The notes: generated from the sequence alone by a model not told the origin. A stretch of DNA of 64,000 bases from an uncultured Hyphomicrobiales bacterium (GCA_903861645.1 CAIOVE010000090.1:1-64000), one strand, 5' to 3'. Shown: positions 8,644-18,053, numbered from the stretch's first letter. A program made the numbers and translations.

Positions 8644-9227
8644 TTAGTTGATGAAGAAGATGCCGTTTTTCGGCGCGCGCGCCGGGGCGCGACGACGCAC
8701 CACCCGCTGGGGCGGGGTCGTGGCTGTCGCGGCGGCTTGCGGCTGGGACGCTGGCGGATAACCGTAATTCGGCGGCGGCTGTTGGGGCTGGGGCGCGTAG
8801 GCGTAGGGCATGTAACGCGCGTTGGGATCGGCGAGATAGCGCGGCGGGCCTTGCAGGGAGGCGGTTTGCGCCGGCGCCTGCGGCAGCCCCGGTTGCGGCG
8901 GGAACCCACCCTGCCCGGCTGCGCCGCGGGTGGATAGGGCTGCTGGTAATAGGCTGGCGCGCCATACGGCGACTGCGCGGGCGCGGCGGCGGGCCGCGCG
9001 GCGACCCGGCGACGACGACGCGCGGGCGGTCCGGCGTGAATGACGAATTTGTTCACCGAGGGGCCAGCGACGTAACCGAGCGCCGCGCCCGCCGCAAACC
9101 CGATCGGGCCGCCCACCAGCGCGCCCAAAGCCGCACCAACGGCGCTTGTCGTCAACTGGTTCTGCGCGCGCGCCGGACCCGCGAGGATCAGCGCGACGAA
9201 AACCGGCACGAGCAATGACTTGCGCAT
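8644..9227 (-). pseudogene. Glycine-zipper / Pro-Gln-rich exported protein, frameshifted
   Basis: Reading from the ATG at 9227 gives a signal peptide (MRKSLLVPVFVALILAGPARAQ) and a glycine-zipper helix (AVGAALGALVGGPIGFAAGAALG), then a Pro/Gln/Tyr-rich region. Near 8905-8916 the frame turns into an Arg-rich improbable sequence, whereas the frame one base away continues sensibly (GGFPPQPGLPQAPAQ, RYLADPNARYMPYAYAP) to APKNGIFFIN and a TAA at 8644-8646. A single-base indel in the CCCACCCTGCCC tract therefore splits the gene, by real mutation or sequencing error. The intact product would be about 194 residues, probably exported to the periplasm or envelope. Confidence 0.7.
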
Positions 9228-9451
9228 TCTTGCGATCCCGGACCCCTTGTCAGGCACCATCATGCCGCTCGGGCGTTAGCGAACTCATGCCGATGGGCGC
9301 CATTCCGCGCGAAAGGTTAGCAAAGCGTTGGCGCGGGTTACGCGCGACCCCGCGGCGATTTCGCCCGTCTTCGCCGCAATTTGTCCTTGGCCTTTGCCGC
9401 CATCCTCTGCTTTAAGAGGGCCGGTCACATCATTTCCCCGGGAGGAAACTT

Positions 9452-10300
9452 ATGTCGGAAGCCACGTCTGGCCTCGCGTCGTTGCCGCAGCAAAACGTGC
9501 TCGTGAAGATCGAGGACGGCATCGCATGGGTCTCGCTGAACCGGCCCGCCAAGCGCAACGCCATCAACCCCGGCATCGTCTATGAGATGAACAAGGTTCT
9601 CGACGTGCTGGAGGAGGAAGAGTCCGCCCGCGTGGTGGTAATGACCGGTTCGGGCGAGGCCTTCTCGGCCGGCATGGATCTCAAGGAATATTTCCGCGAG
9701 CCCGACGCCGGTTCGCCGATCGCGCGCGAGCGCCTCAACCGCGCCAACTCGGCCTGGCAGTGGCGCCGGCTGATGTTCTTCCCCAAGCCGACCATCGCCA
9801 TGGTCAACGGCTGGTGCTTTGGCGGCGCGTTCCAGTTCCTGTGCGCCTGCGATCTGGCGATCGCCGCCGACGACGCCACGTTTGGCCTGTCGGAAATCAA
9901 CTGGGGCATCATTCCCGCCGGCATCGTCACCAAGTCGGTCGCCGCCGCGCTGCAACAGCGCAAGGCCATGTATTACATCATGACCGGCGACACGTTCGAT
10001 GGACCGGAAGCCGAGAAGATCGGCCTCGTCAATTTCTCCGTGCCGCGCGCGCAGATGGTCGACAAGGTCAAGGCGCTGGCGAACAAGCTCATGGAGAAGA
10101 ACCCCCACGTGCTGCGCGCCTGCAAGGTCGGCTATCACTACACCCGCGAAATGAGCTGGGACATGGCGGCCGAATATCTCGCCTCCAAGATCGACGCGAC
10201 GAAGTTCCGCGATCCCGAGCAGGGCGCGGTCAAGGGCATGTCGCAGTTCCTCGACGAGAAGTCCTATCGTCCGGGCCTCGGCGCCTACAAGCGGGATTGA
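9452..10300 (+). CDS. ferB: p-Hydroxycinnamoyl-CoA hydratase/lyase (feruloyl-CoA type)
   Basis: 282 residues of the crotonase superfamily, strongly resembling HCHL/Ech/FerB enzymes that convert feruloyl-, coumaroyl- or caffeoyl-CoA to the benzaldehyde plus acetyl-CoA. Diagnostic segments are AGMDLKEYF (with Tyr80), IAMVNGWCFGGAFQ, FGLSEINWGI (Glu148, matching the catalytic Glu of HCHL) and the C-terminal GMSQFLDEKSYRPGLGAYKR. From memory, Pseudomonas HCHL has GGGFSPL where this protein has GGAFQFL, so substrate range may differ. GGGAGGAAAC precedes the start. The acyl-CoA synthetase gene follows after 7 nt, the classic ferB-ferA pairing. Confidence 0.85.
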   Translation: MSEATSGLASLPQQNVLVKIEDGIAWVSLNRPAKRNAINPGIVYEMNKVLDVLEEEESARVVVMTGSGEAFSAGMDLKEYFREPDAGSPIARERLNRANSAWQWRRLMFFPKPTIAMVNGWCFGGAFQFLCACDLAIAADDATFGLSEINWGIIPAGIVTKSVAAALQQRKAMYYIMTGDTFDGPEAEKIGLVNFSVPRAQMVDKVKALANKLMEKNPHVLRACKVGYHYTREMSWDMAAEYLASKIDATKFRDPEQGAVKGMSQFLDEKSYRPGLGAYKRD

Positions 10301-10307
10301 GACGCGC

Positions 10308-12419
10308 GTGACCGCATCCGAAACCTCGCGGTCGGCGCTGGCCCGGTTGATCCGGCCAGCCTCGATCGCCATCGTCGGCGCGTCGGCCGAGCCTTTCTCG
10401 GTCGGCGCCAACACGCTCGCCAACATCAAGCGCTTCGGGTTCCCCGGGGCGCTTCATTTCGTCAGCCGCAAGGGCGGCGAGATCGACGGGCAAGCCTGCG
10501 TCACCAGCATCGACGAGTTGCCCGAGGGCATCGACGCGGCGGTGCTCGTCGTGCCGGCGGCCGTCGTTCGCGAAACCATCGAGGCCTGCGCGCGCCGCCG
10601 CATGGGCGGCGTGGTTGTCTTCGCGTCGGGCTTCAGCGAACAGGATGAAGCCGGCAAGCAGGCGCAGGAGGAATTTTCCGCCGTCGCCGCGGCCGCCGGC
10701 CTCGCCGTCATCGGCCCCAATTGCATCGGCTTCGTGAACTACGCCGACAGCGCGCCGCTGACCTTCGAGCCCGTCGAACCGAACAAGCCGAAGGGCCCCG
10801 GCGTCTGCGTCATCGCGCAGAGCGGCGCCATGCAGGGCAACATACGCTACGCCTTGCAGGGACGCGGCACGCCCGTTTCCCATTCCATTTCCACCGGCAA
10901 CGAGGCGGTCGTCGCCTCGGAGGATTGCATCGATCTCCTGATCGACGATCCTTCCGTGTCCGTCTTCGCCGTTTTCGTCGAGCAGATCCGTCGTCCGCTG
11001 AATTTCCTGCGGCTGGCGCGACGCGCCCGCGCGGCGGGCAAGCCCATCGTGCTTCTGCATTCAGGCCGCGGCGCTCGCGCGCGCGAAGCCGCCAAGACGC
11101 ATACCGGCGCGCTCGCCGGGGACTACGCGGTCATGCGCGCCTTCGTCGAGCGCGCGGGCGTCGTTCTGGTCGAGGGGCTCGACGAAATGTTCGACGTGTG
11201 CGCGCTGCTGTCGCGCAACCCGCGGCCCACCACGGGCGGCCTCGCCATTCTGTCGAACTCCGGCGCGTTGCGCGGCGTCGGCCTCGATCTCGCCGAGGAC
11301 ATTGGCCTGCCGCTGCCCGATTTCGCGCCCGAGACGGTCGCCGCGCTCAAGGCGACGCTGCCGTCCTTCGCCACCGTCGACAATCCGCTCGACATCACCG
11401 CGGCCGGCATGACCAAGCCGTCGCTGTTCACCGATTCCGCCCGCGCCATTCTCGCCGATCCCGGCGTCGGCTTCATGCTCGCGGCGGCGATGGGCGGCGG
11501 CAAGCCGCAGCAGATGTCGAAATGGAAGGCGCTGCAAGCCGAGCTCGAAGGCGCGACGAAGCCCGTCGCGCTTTGCTATCTCGGCGACGAATATCCGCTC
11601 AACGCCGATTTCATCGCGGAGGTTCGCGCCAGCGGCGTGCCCTTCTTCCGATCACCTGAACGCGCAATGCGCGCCTTCGCGCGGCTGGAGAAATGGGGCC
11701 GCGCGATGGCGGAGAGCCGCTCGCCCGCGCCCGAGGCGCCGCGCCTGACCGTCGATCACAAGGGCCCACTCGCCGAGTGGCGTGGCAAGAAACTCTTCGC
11801 CAGCCTCGGCGTGCCCGTGCCGCGCGGCCGTCTCGCCAAGACGAGCGCCGAGGCGCGCGCCGCCGCCCATGACATCGGTTATCCCGTCGCGTTGAAGGCG
11901 CAAGCCGACGCGCTCGCGCACAAGAGCGACGTTGGCGGCGTGATCATCGGCATCGCCAACGAGGCCGAACTCGACGCGGCCTTCGCGAAGCTCATGGCGA
12001 ACGTGAAGGCGGCCATGCCCGATCTCGCGCTCGACGGCGCCCTCGTTGAAAAAATGGCGCCCAGGGGCGGCCTTGAATTCATCGTCGGCGCGCGTCGCGA
12101 TCCGCAATGGGGCCCGGTATTGCTCGTCGGTCTTGGCGGAGTGTGGACCGAGGCGCTGCACGACGCGCGGTTGATGCCCGCGGGCGCCGACGCGCGCGAG
12201 ATCGCGAGCGAACTGGGCAAGCTCAAGGGGGCCGCGCTGCTCGGCGGCTTGCGTGGCTCGAAACCGCGCGACGTCGCCGCCCTCGCGGCGATCGCCGAGA
12301 AGATCGGCGCGCTGATGCTGGCCAATCCGGAAATCGTCGAGATCGACGTCAATCCGGTCAACGTTTACGCCGAGGGCGAGGGCGCGCTGGCGCTCGACGC
12401 GCTCATCGTCGCCGCCTGA
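10308..12419 (+). CDS. ferA: NDP-forming acyl-CoA synthetase, FerA-like (feruloyl-CoA synthetase candidate)
   Basis: 703 residues, GTG start 7 nt after the hydratase/lyase stop. Order of domains: CoA-binding Rossmann (ASIAIVGASAEPFSVG, residues 10-140), succinyl-CoA-ligase-like parts with the phospho-His loop KTHTGALAGDYA near 265, then an ATP-grasp domain (about 480-700; ALKAQADALAHKSDVGGV, EIDVNPVNVY). This is the fused ADP-forming acetyl-CoA synthetase family to which Sphingobium FerA belongs, rather than the AMP-forming Fcs type. The tight coupling to an HCHL gene makes a hydroxycinnamate substrate likely. Activity on other acids cannot be excluded. Confidence 0.8.
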   Translation: MTASETSRSALARLIRPASIAIVGASAEPFSVGANTLANIKRFGFPGALHFVSRKGGEIDGQACVTSIDELPEGIDAAVLVVPAAVVRETIEACARRRMGGVVVFASGFSEQDEAGKQAQEEFSAVAAAAGLAVIGPNCIGFVNYADSAPLTFEPVEPNKPKGPGVCVIAQSGAMQGNIRYALQGRGTPVSHSISTGNEAVVASEDCIDLLIDDPSVSVFAVFVEQIRRPLNFLRLARRARAAGKPIVLLHSGRGARAREAAKTHTGALAGDYAVMRAFVERAGVVLVEGLDEMFDVCALLSRNPRPTTGGLAILSNSGALRGVGLDLAEDIGLPLPDFAPETVAALKATLPSFATVDNPLDITAAGMTKPSLFTDSARAILADPGVGFMLAAAMGGGKPQQMSKWKALQAELEGATKPVALCYLGDEYPLNADFIAEVRASGVPFFRSPERAMRAFARLEKWGRAMAESRSPAPEAPRLTVDHKGPLAEWRGKKLFASLGVPVPRGRLAKTSAEARAAAHDIGYPVALKAQADALAHKSDVGGVIIGIANEAELDAAFAKLMANVKAAMPDLALDGALVEKMAPRGGLEFIVGARRDPQWGPVLLVGLGGVWTEALHDARLMPAGADAREIASELGKLKGAALLGGLRGSKPRDVAALAAIAEKIGALMLANPEIVEIDVNPVNVYAEGEGALALDALIVAA

Positions 12420-12442
12420 AGCGGATTTGGGGAGACGGACGG

Positions 12443-13597
12443 ATGGAATTCGCGTTCACCGAGGAACAGGAGATGCTGCGCGACAGCGTCATCAAGCTGA
12501 TGGCGAAGCACGCGCCCCGCGAATCGCTGCGCAAGTGGGAGCGCGAACGCAAATATCCCGAGGAACTCTATCAGGCCTGGGCCGACGCGGGCCTGTTGCG
12601 CCTGCCCTTCCCCGAGAACGTCGGCGGCCTCGGCGCGACGGCGCTCGATCTGGCGATCGTCGTCTATGAACTGTCGCGCGTCTCGACCGACGTGAGCATG
12701 GCCTTCGGCGGCAGCATTTTTTGCGGCCTCAACGTGCTGCGCAAGGGCACCGACGCGCAGCGCGCCCACTGGCTGCCGAAACTGCTCGATGGTTCGATCA
12801 AGTTCAGCATCGGCATTTCCGAGCCCGACGCGGGGTCGGACGTCGGCAATATCCGCACCTACGCGGTGCGCGACGGCGACCGCTACATCGTCAACGGCCA
12901 AAAGCTCTGGACCACCGGCGCAGGCCTCAAGAACAGCGTCATCTGCGCCTATGTGAAAACGGATCGCGCCGCGCATTATCGCAAGGGCATGACGCATATC
13001 CTCATCGACAACGACATGCCCGGCGTCGAGTTGCGCAAGCTCGACATGCTCGGTCGCCGCACGGTCGGCACATATGAAGTGTTCTTCAAGGATGTGTCCG
13101 TGCCGGCCGACCGCGTCATTGGCGGCGAGGGCGGCGGCTGGGATTGCCTGATGGGCGGGCTGCAATACGAACGCGCGGTCTCGTCGGCGGGAAACTGCGG
13201 CGGCGCGCAGGCGGTGGTCGACCTCGCGACGAGTTACGCGCGCGAGCGCATCCAGTTCGGTCAGCCGATCGGTTCTTTTCAGGCCATCGGTCACATGCTC
13301 GCCGACATGGAAACCGAACTCGAGGCGGGCAAGCTGCTGACGTGGCGCGCCAACTGGCTTGTCTCGCAAAAGAAGGACGCGTTGCGCGAGATCACGCACG
13401 CCAAGCTCTTCACCTCCGAGATGTACGCGAAACTCGCCAACATGGGCGTGCAGGTGATGGGCGGCTACGGCCTGAACGAGGAATACGACATGCAGCGCTA
13501 TCTGCGCGATTCCCGCTCGACGACGATCGCGGCGGGCACGTCGCAGGCGCTGCGCAATCTGCTGGCGAACCTGATGGGCATGAAGGCGACGAAATAA
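12443..13597 (+). CDS. Acyl-CoA dehydrogenase
   Basis: 384 residues with the standard family layout: helical N-terminal domain (EFAFTEEQEMLRDSV), a middle beta domain carrying FSIGISEPDAGSDVG and LWTTGAG, and a C-terminal helical domain with RIQFGQPIGSFQAI and VMGGYGLNEEYDMQRYLRDS, where the first Glu after GYGLN is the expected catalytic base. FAD-dependent alpha,beta-desaturation of an acyl-CoA is expected. It begins 23 nt after the FerA-like gene with GGGGAGA upstream and is probably in the same operon, perhaps acting on side-chain-reduced phenylpropanoyl-CoA; that link is inference. Confidence 0.87.
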   Translation: MEFAFTEEQEMLRDSVIKLMAKHAPRESLRKWERERKYPEELYQAWADAGLLRLPFPENVGGLGATALDLAIVVYELSRVSTDVSMAFGGSIFCGLNVLRKGTDAQRAHWLPKLLDGSIKFSIGISEPDAGSDVGNIRTYAVRDGDRYIVNGQKLWTTGAGLKNSVICAYVKTDRAAHYRKGMTHILIDNDMPGVELRKLDMLGRRTVGTYEVFFKDVSVPADRVIGGEGGGWDCLMGGLQYERAVSSAGNCGGAQAVVDLATSYARERIQFGQPIGSFQAIGHMLADMETELEAGKLLTWRANWLVSQKKDALREITHAKLFTSEMYAKLANMGVQVMGGYGLNEEYDMQRYLRDSRSTTIAAGTSQALRNLLANLMGMKATK

Positions 13598-13614
13598 AAC
13601 GGGAGGAGACGCGA

Positions 13615-14067
13615 ATGGGCGGCAACACGGCGCAAGCGACGCGGGGATTCACCCTGCGCGGCATGGACCATTTCACGGTCATCACGACGGACAACGACCG
13701 AACGCAGGCGTTCTACGAATTGCTTGGCCTGCGCGTCGGGCCGCGCCCGCCCGATCTCGGCGGCACGGGCCTGTGGCTCTATCAGGGCGACAAGCCGATC
13801 CTGCATGTGATCGCCAAGGGAGAACTCCCCTCGGATACGGCGGGAATGCTCGATCACATGGCGTTCCGCGCGACGGGGCTGCGCAACGCCCTCGCCATGC
13901 TCAAGGAGCACGGCATCGAATGGCGCATGCGCCGCCTGAACGATCCCTTCGGCGTGTGGCAGTTGTTCTTCAAGGATCCCTTCGGCGCCAATGTCGAACT
14001 CGACTTCGACGGCGACGAGGCCGGCCCCGAGGGCTGGAGCCACGGCAACGGCTGGGGCTCGGCCTGA
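13615..14067 (+). CDS. VOC family protein
   Basis: 150 residues; GGGAGGAG at 13601-13608 sets the ATG at 13615, 17 nt after the acyl-CoA dehydrogenase. Two VOC half-repeats: GMDHFTVITTDNDRTQAFYELLGL, then GMLDHMAFRATG and QLFFKDPFGANVELDFD. His in MDHFTV, His in LDHMAF and Glu in NVELDF are plausible metal ligands. The second half resembles fosfomycin-resistance/glyoxalase-type members. It is most likely the last gene of the hydroxycinnamate operon; the reaction is unknown. Confidence 0.82.
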   Translation: MGGNTAQATRGFTLRGMDHFTVITTDNDRTQAFYELLGLRVGPRPPDLGGTGLWLYQGDKPILHVIAKGELPSDTAGMLDHMAFRATGLRNALAMLKEHGIEWRMRRLNDPFGVWQLFFKDPFGANVELDFDGDEAGPEGWSHGNGWGSA

Positions 14068-14116
14068 TTCCGGCGTAATCTATCCGCGACGCCCTGGGGC
14101 TTCGCGGGAGATTCGC

Positions 14117-14881
14117 ATGTTGGCGATCGTTACCTTCCTGTTTTTCCTCGCCTTCGTCGCGCTGGCGATGAGCGTGCGCGTGGCGAATCAATACGAGCGG
14201 GCCGTGGTCTTCTTCCTCGGCCGCTACGACCGGACGGCGGGGCCGGGCCTCTACCTGCTGGTGCCGTTCCTCGAATGGCAGACGAAAATTGACCTGCGCA
14301 CGCTGACCAACGCTGTCGAACAGCAGGAAACGATCACCCGCGACAACGTGCCCATCAAGATCAACGCGGTGATCTGGCGACGCATTGTCGACCCCGCGCG
14401 CTCGGTGATCGAAGTGCGCGACGTCGGCAACACGGTTATTCAGGTGGCCGTGACGGCGCTGCGCAACATCATTGGCCAGCATTCGCTCGACGAGGTTTTG
14501 AAGGAGCAGGAGTCGATTTCGGCGGCGTTGCAGATCGCCATCGACCGGGTGACCGAGCCCTGGGGCGTCAAGGTCGAGCGGGTCGAGATGAAGAACGTCG
14601 AGATTCCCGAATCCATGCAGCGCGCGATGGCTCAGGAGGCCGAGGCGCTCCGCGAGAAGCGGGCGCGCCTGATCAAGGCCGAGGCGGAACTGGAGGCCTC
14701 GACCCTTTTGAAGAATGCCTCGGAATTGCTGACGCAAAGCCCCGCAGCGCTCGAGTTGCGGCGCATGCAGATGATCACCGAGGTCGGCGCCGAGCAGAAC
14801 ACCATGACGATCATCATGATGCCCAGCGAGTTCGTCGACATGGCGCGCGCCATCGGCAAGAGCGTCAAGCCGGCCGCGTGA
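14117..14881 (+). CDS. Slipin / SPFH (band 7) membrane protein
   Basis: 254 residues beginning with one transmembrane helix (LAIVTFLFFLAFVALAMSV), then the SPFH/stomatin domain: RVANQYERAVVFFLGRY, GPGLYLLVPF, EQQETITRDNVPIKI, and a coiled, charged helix AMAQEAEALREKRARLIKAEAE. The length and the AEAEL..AS.LLKNASELL region match prokaryotic stomatin-like slipins that form large membrane-associated assemblies. A partner NfeD gene, common next to these, is not present. CGGGAG precedes the ATG. The 49-nt gap to the VOC gene leaves cotranscription open. Confidence 0.88.
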   Translation: MLAIVTFLFFLAFVALAMSVRVANQYERAVVFFLGRYDRTAGPGLYLLVPFLEWQTKIDLRTLTNAVEQQETITRDNVPIKINAVIWRRIVDPARSVIEVRDVGNTVIQVAVTALRNIIGQHSLDEVLKEQESISAALQIAIDRVTEPWGVKVERVEMKNVEIPESMQRAMAQEAEALREKRARLIKAEAELEASTLLKNASELLTQSPAALELRRMQMITEVGAEQNTMTIIMMPSEFVDMARAIGKSVKPAA

Positions 14882-14891
14882 CGCGGACTGC

Positions 14892-14911
14892 GGCGGGGCG
14901 TTCGCCCCGCC
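14892..14911. terminator. Bidirectional hairpin between slipin and leuB
   Basis: GGCGGGGCG and CGCCCCGCC form a perfect inverted repeat around TT (effectively an 8-bp stem with a GTTC loop). It lies between the convergent slipin and leuB genes and is followed on the plus strand by a pyrimidine-rich CATCTCTTTCCTT. It probably serves as a terminator for the slipin transcript and possibly for leuB on the other strand. Confidence 0.65.
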
Positions 14912-14921
14912 ATCTCTTTCC

Positions 14922-16034
14922 TTACTTCGCGAGCTTGCGGAGTTCAGCGACGATCGCGTCGCCCATCTGCTGGGTCGAAACGGTCGAGGTCGCCGATCCC
15001 TTGATGTCCGCGGTGCGCAGACCCTGATCGAGCACGGCGGAAATCGCCTTCTCGACCATGTCGGCGGCGGCGCCGAGGCCGAACGAATAGCGCAACGCCA
15101 TGCCGAACGAGCCGATCATGGCGATCGGGTTGGCGATGCCCTTGCCGGCGATGTCGGGCGCCGAGCCGTGCACGGGCTCGTACAGCGCCTTGCGCTTGCC
15201 GGTCTTTGGATTGGTCTCGCCGAGCGAGGCCGACGGCAGCATGCCGAGCGAGCCGGTGAGCATCGCCGCGATATCGCTGAGCATGTCGCCGAACAGGTTG
15301 TCGGTGACGATGACGTCGAACTGCTTGGGCCAGCGCACGAGCTGCATGCCCAGCGAATCCGCGAGCTGGTGCTCGAGTTGCACGTCGGGGAACTCCCGCT
15401 TGTGCAACGCGGTCATCACCTCGTTCCACAACACGCCGGACTTCATCACGTTGCGCTTCTCGGACGAGGTGACCTTGTTCTTGCGCTTCCTCGCCAACTC
15501 GAAGGCGACGCGACCGATGCGCTCGATTTCGTAGGTGTCGTAGACCTGCGTGTCGATGCCGCGCTTCTGGCCATTGCCGAGATCGATGATCTGCTTGGGT
15601 TCGCCGAAATACACGCCGCCGGTCAGCTCGCGGACGATCATGATGTCGAGGTCTTCGATGATCTCGCGCTTCAGCGAGGAGGCGTCGGCGAGCGCGGGAT
15701 AGCAGATCGCCGGACGCAGGTTGGCGAACAAAGCGAGATCCTTGCGCAAACGCAACAGGCCGGCCTCGGGCCGCACGTCGTAGGGCACGGCGTCCCACTT
15801 CGGGCCGCCGACGGCGCCGAACAGCACCGCGTCGGCCTCCTGCGCCAGCGCCATGTGCGCCTCGGAGATCGACTGGCCATGGGTGTCGTAGGCGATGCCG
15901 CCGACGAGGCCGCGCTCGATTTCAAACGAGGCGACGCCCGCCTCGCCCATGAAGGCGACGACCTTCTCGACCTCGGCCGCCACTTCGGGGCCGATGCCAT
16001 CGCCGGGGAGCAGGAGAAGCTTGTGGGTCGCCAT
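14922..16034 (-). CDS. leuB: 3-Isopropylmalate dehydrogenase
   Basis: 370 residues. Signatures: [15 protein letters not shown] at the N-terminus, [13 protein letters not shown], the substrate loop [13 protein letters not shown], the NADH/metal region [17 protein letters not shown] and [18 protein letters not shown]. It oxidatively decarboxylates 3-isopropylmalate in cytosolic leucine biosynthesis. MATHKLL at 16034 matches typical LeuB starts; an ATG three codons upstream is also possible, and neither has a strong ribosome site. Other leu genes are not in the window. Confidence 0.95.
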   Translation of the reverse strand: MATHKLLLLPGDGIGPEVAAEVEKVVAFMGEAGVASFEIERGLVGGIAYDTHGQSISEAHMALAQEADAVLFGAVGGPKWDAVPYDVRPEAGLLRLRKDLALFANLRPAICYPALADASSLKREIIEDLDIMIVRELTGGVYFGEPKQIIDLGNGQKRGIDTQVYDTYEIERIGRVAFELARKRKNKVTSSEKRNVMKSGVLWNEVMTALHKREFPDVQLEHQLADSLGMQLVRWPKQFDVIVTDNLFGDMLSDIAAMLTGSLGMLPSASLGETNPKTGKRKALYEPVHGSAPDIAGKGIANPIAMIGSFGMALRYSFGLGAAADMVEKAISAVLDQGLRTADIKGSATSTVSTQQMGDAIVAELRKLAK

Positions 16035-16109
16035 GGGGATCATCCAGTCTGGAGGGAGTTTCGGGCGCTGTTGATAGGGGCGCCGACGCGCGAGGGCAAG
16101 GGCGCCGGA

Positions 16110-17069
16110 TCAGTCGAGCCTCGCGCCGGAGGCCTTGACCACGCGGGTCCACTTCTCGCTTTCCGCGCCGATATAGGCGGCGAAGGCCTCCGGCCCGTCG
16201 CCCATGATGGTCGCCCCCAGATTGGTGAGGGCCGCGCGGGCGGGACCGGCGGCAAGCGCCCCACGGGCGGCGGCGTTGAGTTTTTCGATGATGGCGGGCG
16301 GCGTCGCCGCCGGCGCGACGAGACCATACCAGTTCGCCGCCTCGAAGCCCGGCAGGCCCTGTTCGGCGATGGTCGGCACGTCGGGCAGTTGCGGAAACCG
16401 GCTGGCGCCGCCAACGCCGAGCGCGCGCAGATCGCCCGTCTCGATATGCGGCCGGAGCACCTGAATATCGAGGAAAAGCATCTGCACCCGGCCGGGCAAA
16501 AGATCGTTCAGGGCGGGCGCCGCGCCGGGATAGGGCACGTGGGTCATGTCGAGCCCCGCGGCCGTGCGAAACAGCTCCGACGAAAGATGCGACATGCTGC
16601 CGGCGCCGGTTGAGCCGAAATTGAAGCCGCCGGCCTTCGCCTTCGCCGCGGCGATGAATTCGGGCACTGTGCGCACGCCGAGGCTCGCCGGGGCGACCAT
16701 CATTTCGGGCGCCTTGACGACGAGAATGATGGGCTTGAGGTCGCGCGACCAGACATAGGGCACTTTTTGCAGGGCGGGCGCGATGGCGAGCGCCCCGGCG
16801 CTGGCCAGTCCGATCGTGTAGCCGTCGGGGGCCGCCTTGGCGACCATATCGGTGCCGTTGACGCCGCCCGCGCCGCCGCGGTTGTCGATGATGATCGTTT
16901 GGCCGAGCGATTCCGACATCGCTTGCGCCAGCACGCGCCCGACAATGTCGGTCGGCCCGCCAGCCGGAAAGGGAATGATCAGGCGAATGGGTCGCTCGGG
17001 CCAGGTCTGCGCGCGCGCGGGCGCGGCGAGGCAGGCGAGAGCGGCCAGCGCGACGATCATTTTGCGCAT
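16110..17069 (-). CDS. Bug-family substrate-binding protein (tripartite tricarboxylate transporter), copy 1
   Basis: 319 residues with a signal peptide (MRKMIVALAALACLAAPARA) and the Bug/TctC fold: WPERPIRLIIPFPAGGPTDIVGRV, IDNRGGAGGVNGTDMVAKAAPDGYT, HVPYPGAAPALNDLLPG and LPDVPTIAEQGLPGFEA. These periplasmic proteins capture carboxylates for TctAB-type transporters or for signalling; no tctA or tctB lies nearby. It is 10 nt downstream of an equally long paralogue, from which it probably arose by tandem duplication. Confidence 0.9.
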   Translation of the reverse strand: MRKMIVALAALACLAAPARAQTWPERPIRLIIPFPAGGPTDIVGRVLAQAMSESLGQTIIIDNRGGAGGVNGTDMVAKAAPDGYTIGLASAGALAIAPALQKVPYVWSRDLKPIILVVKAPEMMVAPASLGVRTVPEFIAAAKAKAGGFNFGSTGAGSMSHLSSELFRTAAGLDMTHVPYPGAAPALNDLLPGRVQMLFLDIQVLRPHIETGDLRALGVGGASRFPQLPDVPTIAEQGLPGFEAANWYGLVAPAATPPAIIEKLNAAARGALAAGPARAALTNLGATIMGDGPEAFAAYIGAESEKWTRVVKASGARLD

Positions 17070-17079
17070 CGGGCTTTCC

Positions 17080-18039
17080 TCAATCGAGCTTGATGTTGGC
17101 GGCGCGCACGACCGCGCCCCACTTCTTGTCCTCGGCCTGTATCAACGCGCTGAATTCGGCCGGCTTATCGCCCGCCAGAATGACGCCCTGGGCGCTTAGC
17201 GTCTCGATGACCTTCGGCTCGCGCATGGCGGCAAGCGCGGCGGCGTTGATCTTCTCGACGACGGCGTCGGGCGTGCCCGCCGGCGCGACAAGCCCGTACC
17301 AGTTCTGCGCCTCGACGCCGGGCAGCCCCTGTTCGATCATCGTGGGAACATCGGGCAAGCCGGCGAACCGCGTCGGGCTGCCGATGCCCAGCGCGCGCAG
17401 CGTGCCCGCCTTGATGTTGCCGAGAAGGACGGGAATATCGAAAAAGGCGAGATCGCCGCGGCCGGCCAGCAATTCCGTCACCGCCGGGGCGGCGCCGGGA
17501 AACGGCACATGGACCATGTCGATTTTCGCCTCGGACTTCAGCAGTTCGACGGCGAGATGCGGCACGCTGCCCGGCCCGGACGTGACGAAATTCAACGCGC
17601 CGGGCTTTGCTTTCGCCATGGCGATCAGGTCGGCCACGTTTTTGGCGGGCGAACCGGCGTTCACCGCCAGCAACTCCGGCACGCGCGCGACGAGCGTCAC
17701 CGGCTTGAGATCGACTGTCGAGCGATAGGGCATCTTTTGCAAGCTGGGCGAAATCGACAGCGCGCCGGCGCTCGACAGCGCCAGCGTGTAACCGTCCGGC
17801 GCCGCCTTGGCGACGGCCTCGGTGCCGACGACGCCGCCCGCGCCGCCGCGATTCTCGATCACGATCGGCTGGCCGAGCCGCTCGCTCATTGCCTGCGAGA
17901 CAACGCGGGCGATAATGTCGGTCGGGCCGCCAGCCGGGAACACCACGACCAGCCGGATCGGATGGTCCGGATAGGTTTGCGCTGACGCGGGCGCCGCGAG
18001 AGCCGCCGCGAGGGCAAGACCGGCGATGAACGCGCGCAT
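17080..18039 (-). CDS. Bug-family substrate-binding protein, copy 2
   Basis: 319 residues; signal peptide MRAFIAGLALAAALAAPASA, then YPDHPIRLVVVFPAGGPTDIIARV, IENRGGAGGVVGTEAVAKAAPDGYT, HVPFPGAAPAVTELLAG and LPDVPTMIEQGLPGVEAQNWYGLVAP. Length and motif order equal those of the next gene downstream, with many local differences in the ligand-binding loops, so ligands may differ. It is the second member of a GST-bug-bug run, starting 14 nt after the GST gene. The substrate is unknown. Confidence 0.9.
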   Translation of the reverse strand: MRAFIAGLALAAALAAPASAQTYPDHPIRLVVVFPAGGPTDIIARVVSQAMSERLGQPIVIENRGGAGGVVGTEAVAKAAPDGYTLALSSAGALSISPSLQKMPYRSTVDLKPVTLVARVPELLAVNAGSPAKNVADLIAMAKAKPGALNFVTSGPGSVPHLAVELLKSEAKIDMVHVPFPGAAPAVTELLAGRGDLAFFDIPVLLGNIKAGTLRALGIGSPTRFAGLPDVPTMIEQGLPGVEAQNWYGLVAPAGTPDAVVEKINAAALAAMREPKVIETLSAQGVILAGDKPAEFSALIQAEDKKWGAVVRAANIKLD

Positions 18040-18053
18040 GGGCGAACTCCTGT

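Noticed and set aside
8905-8916. Programmed ribosomal frameshift in the glycine-zipper gene
   Set aside because: The site CCCACCCTGCCC is not a recognised slippery heptamer with a downstream stimulator; an indel or sequencing error is simpler.
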